NCBI GenBank assembly: GCA_021775385.1
Contig: JAJFHW010000178.1
Location: 1-19,171 of the forward strand
DNA length: 19,171 nt
Reading direction: 5' to 3'
Source of the DNA: Hyphomicrobiales bacterium
Lineage (GTDB): Bacteria > Pseudomonadota > Alphaproteobacteria > Rhizobiales > HXMU1428-3
The notes beneath the pieces were generated by a model. It was not told the origin of the DNA. It was given only the letters and a program-made list of their open reading frames with translations, and ran no database searches. The first letter of the stretch is position 1. The number at the start of each line of letters is the position of its first letter. Both the position numbers and the translations under genes were made by a program. Shown here piece by piece: positions 8,996 to 14,604 of this stretch.

Positions 8996-9352
8996 CTATG
9001 GGCAACCCGGCACGCCTTTACCATGCGTATCCTTACAATAAAGATTATAAAGAACAGCAATTACTTCAGAAGCTTCCTTGCTACCAAGCGAATAATAAAT
9101 CGTTTGCCCCTCGCGCCGTGTAGTCACCAAATTATCAGCCCGCAATCTGGCAAGTTGCTGAGAAACAGCTGGTTGGCGCAAATTTAACAACGCTTCCAAT
9201 TCACCTACCGACTTTTCACCCTCAGAAAGCATACACAAAATCATCAAACGTGTTTCTTGTGCCAATCCGCGCAAAAGATCACAAGCAGCTTTAGCGCTGT
9301 TTGACATACTTTCATGGCTTCCCTTTTCCATCAGGGTTTCATCAATATCCAT
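8996..9352 (-). CDS. soxR: ArsR-type sulfide/persulfide-responsive repressor (SoxR/SqrR/BigR group)
   Basis: This is a 118-residue winged-helix repressor of the ArsR family. The recognition helix region is SVGELEALLNLRQPAVSQQLARLRADNL (about 48-75), followed by the wing RREGQTIYYSL. Two cysteines sit where the thiol-switch members SqrR, BigR and YgaV carry theirs: Cys40 in MILCMLSEGE and Cys106 in VLYNLYC. In those proteins persulfides form a tetrasulfide link that releases DNA. Additional cysteines at 24 and 117 are not family hallmarks. Metal-site residues of arsenic sensors (ELCVC) are absent. The start at 9352 is supported by AAGGA 8 bases upstream. It has its own promoter candidate and probably binds the two ATTC-N8-GAAT sites near soxS and soxX. 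The name SoxR here is the ArsR-type one, not the MerR-type superoxide sensor. Confidence 0.9.
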   Translation of the reverse strand: MDIDETLMEKGSHESMSNSAKAACDLLRGLAQETRLMILCMLSEGEKSVGELEALLNLRQPAVSQQLARLRADNLVTTRREGQTIYYSLGSKEASEVIAVLYNLYCKDTHGKGVPGCP

Positions 9353-9403
9353 AAGTAAAATCCTTAAAAAACCTCAAAATATAAACATACATACATTCAG
9401 CAT

Positions 9404-9438
9404 ATACATATTATATAGTATCATTCCTTTTTCAGCAA
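9404..9438 (-). promoter_or_regulatory. soxR promoter with dyad over the -10
   Basis: On the minus strand TTGCTG (9433-9438) and TATAAT (9410-9415) are separated by exactly 17 bases, a good sigma-70-type promoter about 58 bases before the soxR ATG. An imperfect dyad with outer arms ATAC and GTAT (9404-9421) covers the -10, which could allow autorepression. There is no ATTC-N8-GAAT match here, so the dyad as a SoxR site is a weak inference. Confidence 0.5.
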
Positions 9439-9461
9439 AACAGCACAAACGTGGTTAAGAC

Positions 9462-9869
9462 TTAATGTACTTTTGTCTGAACAATTTTTTCAGTAGGCAG
9501 CTTATCTAAAATAAGCTCTAACCGCCCCCAAAAAAACGATTCCCCAGGATAACCCGTAATGCGACCAACTTCCACTCCCTTATTAACAACAATAAAAGTA
9601 GGAGAAAATGCAAGCTGTTTCAAGAAACGCAAGTCTTCCGGAAGTTTTTTATGCAAATCAACGCGGCGTAATGGCGCGATTTTTCCCGCAGACGTCTTAT
9701 GATATATTGGACCGATCTCTTCATCCCACACTTGGCACCAATGACAGCCGCTGGATTCAACCATAATTAATTCAGCCGCGATTGCCTTCGCTCCACCTAG
9801 AGCACCTCCAAACATGAAAACTGCACAAAGGAGAAGAGCGAGGTATTTTAAAAAAATATAATTTTTCAT
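9462..9869 (-). CDS. soxS: Periplasmic thioredoxin-like protein SoxS
   Basis: This 135-residue protein has an N-terminal hydrophobic signal sequence (about residues 1-31, cleavage likely near AIAAE) and a thioredoxin-like fold. The redox motif is SGCHWCQVWDEEIGPIY (Cys42 and Cys45); a cis-proline occurs in FSPTFIVV (Pro90) and the family-typical GRITGYPGESFFWGRL follows. In Paracoccus, SoxS keeps the SoxY carrier cysteine reduced and active by removing blocking disulfides. It is transcribed divergently from soxXYZA and lies 109 bases upstream of soxR. A TATAAT and an operator-like dyad precede it. No strong Shine-Dalgarno is visible before the ATG at 9869. Its usual membrane electron donor (SoxV/CcdA type) is not encoded in this window. 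Confidence 0.88.
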   Translation of the reverse strand: MKNYIFLKYLALLLCAVFMFGGALGGAKAIAAELIMVESSGCHWCQVWDEEIGPIYHKTSAGKIAPLRRVDLHKKLPEDLRFLKQLAFSPTFIVVNKGVEVGRITGYPGESFFWGRLELILDKLPTEKIVQTKVH

Positions 9870-9895
9870 TTAAGAAACTTAACGAAACTCACAAA

Positions 9896-9917
9896 AATAT
9901 TCAACTGCACGAATATT
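9896..9917. promoter_or_regulatory. SoxR/SqrR-type operator at soxS (AATATTC-N8-GAATATT)
   Basis: Two perfect 7-base arms, AATATTC (9896-9902) and GAATATT (9911-9917), flank 8 bases. The core is exactly ATTC-N8-GAAT, the pattern I recall for the persulfide-responsive repressor SqrR. It lies 26 bases before the soxS ATG and just downstream of the TATAAT at 9928-9933, where a bound repressor would block initiation or early elongation. The encoded ArsR-type repressor is the obvious ligand (inference). Confidence 0.75.
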
Positions 9918-9927
9918 AAAAATATAA

Positions 9928-9956
9928 ATTATAAATGGGAACGGGGAAAATAAGTC
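9928..9956 (-). promoter_or_regulatory. soxS promoter candidate
   Basis: A perfect TATAAT lies on the minus strand at 9928-9933, with a poor -35 (GACTTA, 9951-9956) at 17-base spacing. Initiation would fall close to 9920, immediately before the operator dyad at 9896-9917. The -10 is convincing; the -35 is weak. Confidence 0.45.
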
Positions 9957-10071
9957 GAAAACTTCACATTAATTTGATACAAACCTACTATTAAGTAGAC
10001 ATTGAAAGACCTCGATCCATCGACATTATGGCAGACTTAATACCAACAGAATACCGATTGAAAAATCTTAT

Positions 10072-10089
10072 TATTCATATATGCGAATA
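10072..10089. promoter_or_regulatory. SoxR/SqrR-type operator upstream of soxX (TATTC-N8-GAATA)
   Basis: TATTC (10072-10076) and GAATA (10085-10089) are inverted arms separated by 8 bases, again ATTC-N8-GAAT. It lies about 113 bases before the soxX ATG and 6 bases from the FNR-like box, their centres 22 bases (about two helical turns) apart. Repression of soxXYZA by SoxR in the absence of reduced sulfur is the likely role (inference). Confidence 0.7.
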
Positions 10090-10095
10090 TAGCTA

Positions 10096-10109
10096 TTGAT
10101 ATTTATCAA
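10096..10109. promoter_or_regulatory. FNR/FixK-type binding site (TTGAT-ATTT-ATCAA)
   Basis: The 14-base sequence matches TTGAT-N4-ATCAA at all ten specified positions, the consensus of FNR, FixK and related CRP-family regulators. It lies 93 bases before the soxX ATG. A class II activator centred here would place transcription start near 10144, inside the 5' leader; only a weak -10 (TTTTAA, 10128-10133) is visible, as expected for an activated promoter. It suggests oxygen or nitrogen-oxide control of sox genes. Confidence 0.65.
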
Positions 10110-10133
10110 AAGCTATGTCATGTTGAATTTTAA

Positions 10134-10176
10134 GCGCTAATTCGGATAAAAAACCCTCCAATAAACCGAATAGCGC
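10134..10176 (+). promoter_or_regulatory. soxX leader hairpin with anti-Shine-Dalgarno loop
   Basis: GCGCT-A-ATTCGG (10134-10145) pairs with CCGAATAGCGC (10166-10176), 11 base pairs with one bulged A, enclosing a 20-base loop. The loop contains CCCTCC (10154-10159), which is complementary to GGAGGG at 10181-10186 in the strong purine tract (10180-10191) that serves soxX. Translation could be masked by a loop-to-ribosome-site contact. The pairing is visible; regulation is inference. Confidence 0.45.
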
Positions 10177-10202
10177 GTAAGGAGGGGGAGGAAAATTTAG
10201 AT

Positions 10203-10688
10203 ATGAAAAAAGCAATGCACACTATTGCTGTGTGTGCGCTCATCGGAGCCACAGCAGCGTCTAGCGCCATATCCATAAATGATGCTTCAGCAAATCCTGT
10301 AACACCAGATAAAGTAAAAGTCGTTGATGGAAAAATTAAAACTCCACTAACGAATAAACCTGGTAACGCTGCGGATGGAAAAAACTGGTTTGCTAATCGT
10401 AAGCTAGGTAATTGTCTTGCCTGTCATGTAAATCAAGATATGTCCAGTAAACCATTTCATGGGGAAATTGGACCCGCTGTTAATGCTGTAGCAACAAGAT
10501 ATTCACCAGCTCAATTAAGAGCAATCCTTGTCGATGCAAAATCAGTTTTTGGTGATCAAACCATTATGCCTGGCTTCTACAAAGTTGATCCAGGCCAGCG
10601 TGTCGCAAAAAAATTCAAAGGCAAAACCATCCTTTCAGGCCAGCAGGTCGAAGATATTATTGCCTATTTACTGACCCTTAAAAAATAA
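10203..10688 (+). CDS. soxX: Monohaem c-type cytochrome SoxX
   Basis: This 161-residue periplasmic cytochrome forms the SoxXA complex, which oxidatively joins thiosulfate to the cysteine of SoxY. A signal peptide covers residues of about 1-30 (cleavage near ASA-NP). The single haem site is CLACH (Cys71, Cys74, His75), with IMPGFY supplying the likely axial Met122. The C-terminal helix QQVEDIIAYLLTLKK is typical of small class I cytochromes in this family. The ATG at 10203 is preceded by GGAGG (10187-10191), at a rather long 11-base spacing, within a longer purine tract. It is the first gene of soxXYZA; soxY starts 12 bases after its stop. Confidence 0.94.
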   Translation: MKKAMHTIAVCALIGATAASSAISINDASANPVTPDKVKVVDGKIKTPLTNKPGNAADGKNWFANRKLGNCLACHVNQDMSSKPFHGEIGPAVNAVATRYSPAQLRAILVDAKSVFGDQTIMPGFYKVDPGQRVAKKFKGKTILSGQQVEDIIAYLLTLKK

Positions 10689-10700
10689 GGAACCTAAATA

Positions 10701-11153
10701 ATGAAAGACTTATCACGCAGAGAAGTCATTGTTCTTGGCTCAACTGCAGCAGCAGCCATTATGGTAAGCCCGACAATGGCATTTGCAGAAGCCAAACCAG
10801 CCAAAGCACTCTTAGAAAAATTCACTGGTGGCAAATCTATTGCAACTGGCAAAATCAAACTCGAAATGCCTGAAATTGCTGAAAACGGAAATACAGTGCC
10901 TCTAACTTTCACTGTTGAAAGCCCAATGACAGAAAAAGATTACGTAAAGCGTGTGATCATCATTGCTGAAGGCAATCCACGCGCTGAAGTTGCAACATTC
11001 AATTTCTCTCATTTAAGCGGCGTCGCGAAAGCATCATCTCGCATGCGCTTAGCGAAAACCCAAAATGTAGTGGCTGTTGCTGAACTATCAGACGGTACAT
11101 TCTACATGGCAAAAACAGAAGTGAAAGTAACGATCGGTGGTTGCGGCGGCTAA
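10701..11153 (+). CDS. soxY: Thiosulfate-oxidation carrier protein SoxY
   Basis: This 150-residue protein is the covalent carrier of Sox intermediates. It begins with a twin-arginine export signal (SRREVIVLG, residues 5-13, then an Ala-rich hydrophobic stretch ending near MAFAEA), so it is likely exported folded, together with SoxZ. It ends in GGCGG, the swinging arm whose cysteine (Cys148) bears the thiosulfate-derived sulfur. The middle contains the SoxY beta-sandwich segments KIKLEMPEIAENGNTVPLTF and AEVATFNFSHLSG. AAGGAACC precedes the ATG. Translational coupling with soxX is plausible given the 12-base gap. A 16-base palindrome overlaps the stop codon. Confidence 0.96.
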   Translation: MKDLSRREVIVLGSTAAAAIMVSPTMAFAEAKPAKALLEKFTGGKSIATGKIKLEMPEIAENGNTVPLTFTVESPMTEKDYVKRVIIIAEGNPRAEVATFNFSHLSGVAKASSRMRLAKTQNVVAVAELSDGTFYMAKTEVKVTIGGCGG

Positions 11154-11166
11154 GGTTTAAACCTTA
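11151..11166. repeat. 16-base perfect palindrome over the soxY stop codon
   Basis: TAAGGTTTAAACCTTA is its own reverse complement and begins with the TAA stop of soxY. A second short hairpin, CAATAA-GTTT-TTATTG (11184-11199), follows before soxZ. The two fill most of the 75-base soxY-soxZ gap and may be mRNA structures between the two partners. Confidence 0.5.
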
Positions 11167-11228
11167 AGAGCCCCACGACAAATCAATAAGTTTTTATTGA
11201 AACGATTCTAATTGAAAGACTAAAGAAC

Positions 11229-11558
11229 ATGGCAAAATCAAAACCAAGAGTGAAAGCACCAAAGAGTGCCTCAAAGGGTGATATCGTCACTATCAAAACT
11301 CTTATCTCTCATATTATGGAAACAGGTCTGCGCAAAAACAAAAAAACCGGCAAGATCATTCCAAGACGGATCATCAACAAATTCCAAGCAAAATTCGAAG
11401 GCACTGAAATTTTCTCAGTCGATATAGATACAGCGATTTCAGCAAATCCATTTTTCCAATTCTCGATGAAAGCTGAAAAATCTGGTGAGTTTGAATTTAT
11501 CTGGACAGATGACAACGGCGAAATTTACACAAAAAAATCAAAACTAACAGTAAGTTAA
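11229..11558 (+). CDS. soxZ: Thiosulfate-oxidation carrier partner SoxZ
   Basis: This 109-residue protein is the partner of SoxY and shows the family's conserved blocks KGDIVTIKTLISHIMETGLRK, IPRRIINKFQAKFEG and SGEFEFIWTDDNGEIY. It lacks a signal peptide, as usual: SoxZ is carried through the Tat system bound to SoxY. It forms the SoxYZ heterodimer on which thiosulfate is oxidised. It lies 75 bases after soxY, and the Shine-Dalgarno is weak (AAAG-type). Confidence 0.96.
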   Translation: MAKSKPRVKAPKSASKGDIVTIKTLISHIMETGLRKNKKTGKIIPRRIINKFQAKFEGTEIFSVDIDTAISANPFFQFSMKAEKSGEFEFIWTDDNGEIYTKKSKLTVS

Positions 11559-11656
11559 GCCAAGCACTGCAAAGCCAGGTTATCTAGAAATAAAAATCAA
11601 AGGCAATTCAAAATTAAGCACTGCTACTTTTGAATATGCCGGGGAGGAATATGATT

Positions 11657-12535
11657 ATGAAAGGTACCGCAAAAACCAAAGCCCTTAGCGCTTTGTTTGC
11701 AGTTACAATGCTCTCAGCTACCAGCATCTTCTACATGCAGGTAGTAAAAGCCGGTGATAGCCTGAAAGATGATGGTTTGCCAAGCGGCATATCAAAAGTA
11801 AAGGTAAAACCTGCAACTGATGACGGCCCACTGGATGAGATCATCTCCGGTTGGCACTTCAGGTCAAAAGAAACGAAAAATTTGCAACAAGACGACTTTG
11901 AAAACCCAGGCTATCTTTGGGTCGAACAAGGTGAAGAACTGTGGGCTACAAAAGATGGTTCAAAAGGAAAGTCGTGCAAATCATGTCATGATGACCCCGC
12001 CAAATCCATGAAAGGTGTCGGAGCAAACATGCCGAAATGGGACGCTAAATTAAAACGCCCATTAACACTTGAACAACGCGTCAATACTTGTCGTACTCAA
12101 GGTTTAGGCGCAAAAGAATGGAAGTGGGAATCACGTGAAATGCTCTCAATGACAGCTTTCATCCGCAACCTGTCTCGTGGCATGCCAATGAATGTTCAAG
12201 CAGATGGCCCCATGAAACCATGGGTCGAAAAAGGTAAGAATATTTATTACACCCGCGTTGGGCAACTAAATATGTCGTGCTCAAATTGCCATGAAGATAA
12301 TTACGGCAAAAACATTAGAGCAGACCATCTAAGCCAAGGACAATCAAATGGCTTCCCAACCTATCGTCTCAAATGGCAAAAAATAGGGTCCCTTCATCGT
12401 CGCTTTAAAGGCTGTATGAAAAACATCCGCGCGACCCCCTATAAACCTGGGTCAGATGAATTTGTCGCTTTGGAAATTTATCTATCCCAACGCGGTAAAG
12501 GTTTGGAAATCGAAACACCAGCTGTGCGCAACTAA
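11657..12535 (+). CDS. soxA: Dihaem cytochrome SoxA (L-cysteine S-thiosulfotransferase subunit)
   Basis: With the chosen start the protein has 292 residues. An N-terminal signal peptide (about 1-32, ending VVKAG) precedes two haem sites: CKSCH (Cys107, Cys110, His111) and CSNCH (Cys208, Cys211, His212). Cys145 (RVNTCRTQ) and Cys253 (RRFKGCMKN) match the axial cysteines of dihaem SoxA; the second is the active-site cysteine that carries a persulfide. SoxXA attaches thiosulfate to SoxY. The frame is open to an ATG at 11630, but GGGGAGGA at 11641-11648 favours the ATG at 11657 (9-base spacing) over 11651. Two haem sites mean the SoxXA complex has three haems, as in Paracoccus and Rhodovulum. Confidence 0.95.
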   Translation: MKGTAKTKALSALFAVTMLSATSIFYMQVVKAGDSLKDDGLPSGISKVKVKPATDDGPLDEIISGWHFRSKETKNLQQDDFENPGYLWVEQGEELWATKDGSKGKSCKSCHDDPAKSMKGVGANMPKWDAKLKRPLTLEQRVNTCRTQGLGAKEWKWESREMLSMTAFIRNLSRGMPMNVQADGPMKPWVEKGKNIYYTRVGQLNMSCSNCHEDNYGKNIRADHLSQGQSNGFPTYRLKWQKIGSLHRRFKGCMKNIRATPYKPGSDEFVALEIYLSQRGKGLEIETPAVRN

Positions 12536-12577
12536 TTAAAACGAACTCCAATTGCGCAAGATTAGTTATGGGCTCAA

Positions 12578-12680
12578 TAGAGCATGTTGCTCAAAATGGT
12601 CACCGGTTTTGCGAAAGACAATTCGCTTAAACCAAAATTTAGAGCATCTTTAAATTTCTCAAGCTGAGAAATGCTCTAAA
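12578..12680. repeat. RIME-like palindromic intergenic repeat
   Basis: The segment begins TAGAGCATGTTGCTCAAAA, continues with ACCGGTTTTGCGAAAGA and ends in a stem-loop. TTTAGAGCA (12638-12646) pairs with TGCTCTAAA (12672-12680), with an inner TTTCTC-AAGCT-GAGAAA helix (12655-12671). This layout (AGAGCATG start, central CGGTTTT, terminal imperfect palindrome ending in GCTCTAA) resembles repeats dispersed through intergenic regions of Rhizobiales genomes, commonly called RIME-type elements. Resemblance is from memory, not from alignment. Confidence 0.55.
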
Positions 12681-12694
12681 GCTCATACCCTTAT

Positions 12695-12742
12695 TTCACC
12701 CAAAACCGGGTTCAAAAAATCTCCTATTCGGTTTTGGGTGAA
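12695..12742. repeat. 14-bp perfect inverted repeat upstream of soxB
   Basis: TTCACCCAAAACCG (12695-12708) is exactly complementary to CGGTTTTGGGTGAA (12729-12742), separated by 20 bases. The arm core CGGTTTTG also occurs in the adjacent RIME-like element, so it may be a related repeat unit. It could act as a terminator-like or stabilising structure between soxA and soxB; no T-tract follows on the plus strand. Confidence 0.5.
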
Positions 12743-12837
12743 GTTTGATGAAAAATACTGGTAACGAAAATAGTATCGTAATGTTTCTGATGTGCTGAAC
12801 TAAAGCCTCATTCATTCCGAAAAAAAAGGAACCCCAA

Positions 12838-14526
12838 ATGATATCTCGTCGGGAATTCATGCAAGCAGCTGCTGCCCTAACAGCTATTTACGGCACAACA
12901 ACCCCTTTGGGTTCTTTAAACGCCAAACAAAAAATAACAGAAGATGACCTCTTGGGGCTAAAACCTTATGGCAATGTCACTCTAGCTCACCTCACAGATA
13001 TTCACGCACAACTTATGCCTGTATGGTTCAGAGAACCATCAATTAATTTAGGCGTGGGAGAAGCTGAAGGTAAGCCACCTCATCTCACAGGTGCAGACTT
13101 CTTGAAACGTTATAATATCGAAGCCGGCTCAGCTGATGCTTACGCACTCCAGTCAACAGATTTTTTAAAACTAGCCAAACAATATGGCCAAATGGGCGGC
13201 ATGGACCGCATCGCTACAGTTTTAAAACGCATTCGATCAGAACGTCCGAACAACACTCTCTTCCTAGATGGCGGAGATACATGGCATGGTAGTTATACAG
13301 CCCTTCAGACAAAAGGTGCTGATATGGTTGAAGTGATGAATGCACTGAAACCAGACGCAATGACAGGCCACTGGGAATTCACTCTTGGTGAAGAAAGAGT
13401 TCAAGAAATTGTAGATAGTTTACCTTTTGCATTTCTTGGCGCAAATATTTTTAACAATGAATGGGAAGAACCAGCATTTGAAGCTGTAAAAATGTTCGAA
13501 AGAGGCGGTGCTAAAATCGCTGTTATCGGTCAAGCATTCCCATATACACCAATCGCAAATCCACGTTGGATGGTTCCAAACTGGTCTTTCGGCATCCGTG
13601 AAGATGAAATCAAAAAGCAAGTTGCAAGTGCCCGCGATAAAGGCGCAAATCTTGTTGTTCTCTTATCTCACAATGGTTTTGACGTTGATAGAAAAGTCGC
13701 AAGCCGCGTTAAAGGTATTGATGTAATCCTTTGCGGACACACCCACGACGCTATGCCAGAGCCTCTAAAAGTAGGCAACACATTGCTTGTTGCCAGTGGG
13801 TCAAACGGCAAATTCATTTCAAGATTAGATCTCGATGTAGATAAATCTGGAGTCAAAGGCTTTAAATTCCGCCTTATTCCAATTTTTTCAGATGTCATCA
13901 CACCAGATAAAGATATGACAGCACTCGTAAATAAAGTTCGTGCACCATATGAGAAGGAATTAAACCGCGTCGTCGGTCAAGCTGATGGTCTTCTATATCG
14001 TAGAGGTAATTTTAACGGCACAGTGGATGATTTAATCTGCGACGCCTTGTTAGAACAACGTGACGCAGAAATTGCACTGTCTCCAGGTTTCCGTTGGGGA
14101 CCAAGTTTACTACCTGGTCAAAAAATCACAGTTGAAGACATTCACAACGTCTGTGCCATGACCTACCCAGCAGCCTATAGAACCAACATGACTGGTCAGC
14201 AACTTAAAGATATTTTCGAAGATGTCGCTGATAACCTCTTTAACCCTGACCCATATTATCAACAAGGTGGTGATATGGTTCGCGTTGGCGGCCTTGGTTA
14301 TACAATCAATCCTAAGAAGAAAATTGGTGAACGCATCACCAACATGACTGAGTTAAAAACCAACACACCAATTGATTTAAAAAAAGAATATGTCGTTGCC
14401 GGTTGGGCGAGTGTAAATAAAGATACGCAAGGCCCTCCTATATGGGACGTGATTGAAAAATATTTAGCTACTCACACCCCCGTACAAGTCAAAGCTAATG
14501 ACGGAATAAAAGTAATCGGTATGTAA
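12838..14526 (+). CDS. soxB: Thiosulfohydrolase SoxB
   Basis: This 562-residue dimanganese enzyme of the 5'-nucleotidase-like superfamily hydrolyses the terminal sulfone from SoxY-bound cysteine-S-thiosulfonate, releasing sulfate. The N-terminus has a twin-arginine signal (SRREFMQ, residues 3-9). Metal-site motifs appear in order: HLTDIHAQ (Asp54, His56), FLDGGDTWHGS (Asp147, His150), TGHWEFTLG (the SoxB version of the usual GNHEF motif), LLSHNGFDVDRK and LCGHTHDAMPEP. A C-terminal nucleotidase-type domain follows. AAAGGA precedes the ATG. It is separated from soxA by a 302-base gap with repeats, so soxBCD may be partly uncoupled from soxXYZA. Confidence 0.97.
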   Translation: MISRREFMQAAAALTAIYGTTTPLGSLNAKQKITEDDLLGLKPYGNVTLAHLTDIHAQLMPVWFREPSINLGVGEAEGKPPHLTGADFLKRYNIEAGSADAYALQSTDFLKLAKQYGQMGGMDRIATVLKRIRSERPNNTLFLDGGDTWHGSYTALQTKGADMVEVMNALKPDAMTGHWEFTLGEERVQEIVDSLPFAFLGANIFNNEWEEPAFEAVKMFERGGAKIAVIGQAFPYTPIANPRWMVPNWSFGIREDEIKKQVASARDKGANLVVLLSHNGFDVDRKVASRVKGIDVILCGHTHDAMPEPLKVGNTLLVASGSNGKFISRLDLDVDKSGVKGFKFRLIPIFSDVITPDKDMTALVNKVRAPYEKELNRVVGQADGLLYRRGNFNGTVDDLICDALLEQRDAEIALSPGFRWGPSLLPGQKITVEDIHNVCAMTYPAAYRTNMTGQQLKDIFEDVADNLFNPDPYYQQGGDMVRVGGLGYTINPKKKIGERITNMTELKTNTPIDLKKEYVVAGWASVNKDTQGPPIWDVIEKYLATHTPVQVKANDGIKVIGM

Positions 14527-14604
14527 AAAAGCCGAAAGTATAATTTTTTATTTTACTAAATATATGCAAATTTACGCATGCAAGCATCTTCAAGGAGGAG
14601 TGCT

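Larger units (their letters stand above)
9870..10202. other. Divergent soxS/soxX control region
   Basis: These 333 AT-rich bases hold no gene. Listed separately are a soxS promoter, two ATTC-N8-GAAT dyads, an FNR/FixK box and a 5'-UTR hairpin. Two further short dyads are visible: CTACT-ATTA-AGTAG (9985-9998) and TCGAT-CC-ATCGA (10012-10023); I cannot assign them to a regulator. No good sigma-70 promoter is seen in the soxX direction, which suggests activator dependence. Confidence 0.7.
12536..12837. other. Intergenic region between soxA and soxB
   Basis: These 302 bases interrupt the sox gene run and hold no gene. Most is occupied by two palindromic elements (12578-12680 and 12695-12742), described separately. 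The last part carries an AAGGA Shine-Dalgarno before soxB. I see no clear sigma-70 promoter and no ATTC-N8-GAAT or TTGAT-N4-ATCAA site. Confidence 0.6.

Noticed and set aside
9394..9427. Pair of ATTC sequences upstream of soxR as a possible SoxR operator
   Set aside because: They are in direct rather than inverted orientation and the spacing does not fit ATTC-N8-GAAT.
12536..12837. CRISPR-like repeat array between soxA and soxB
   Set aside because: There are palindromic units but no series of identical direct repeats with regular spacers, and no cas genes.
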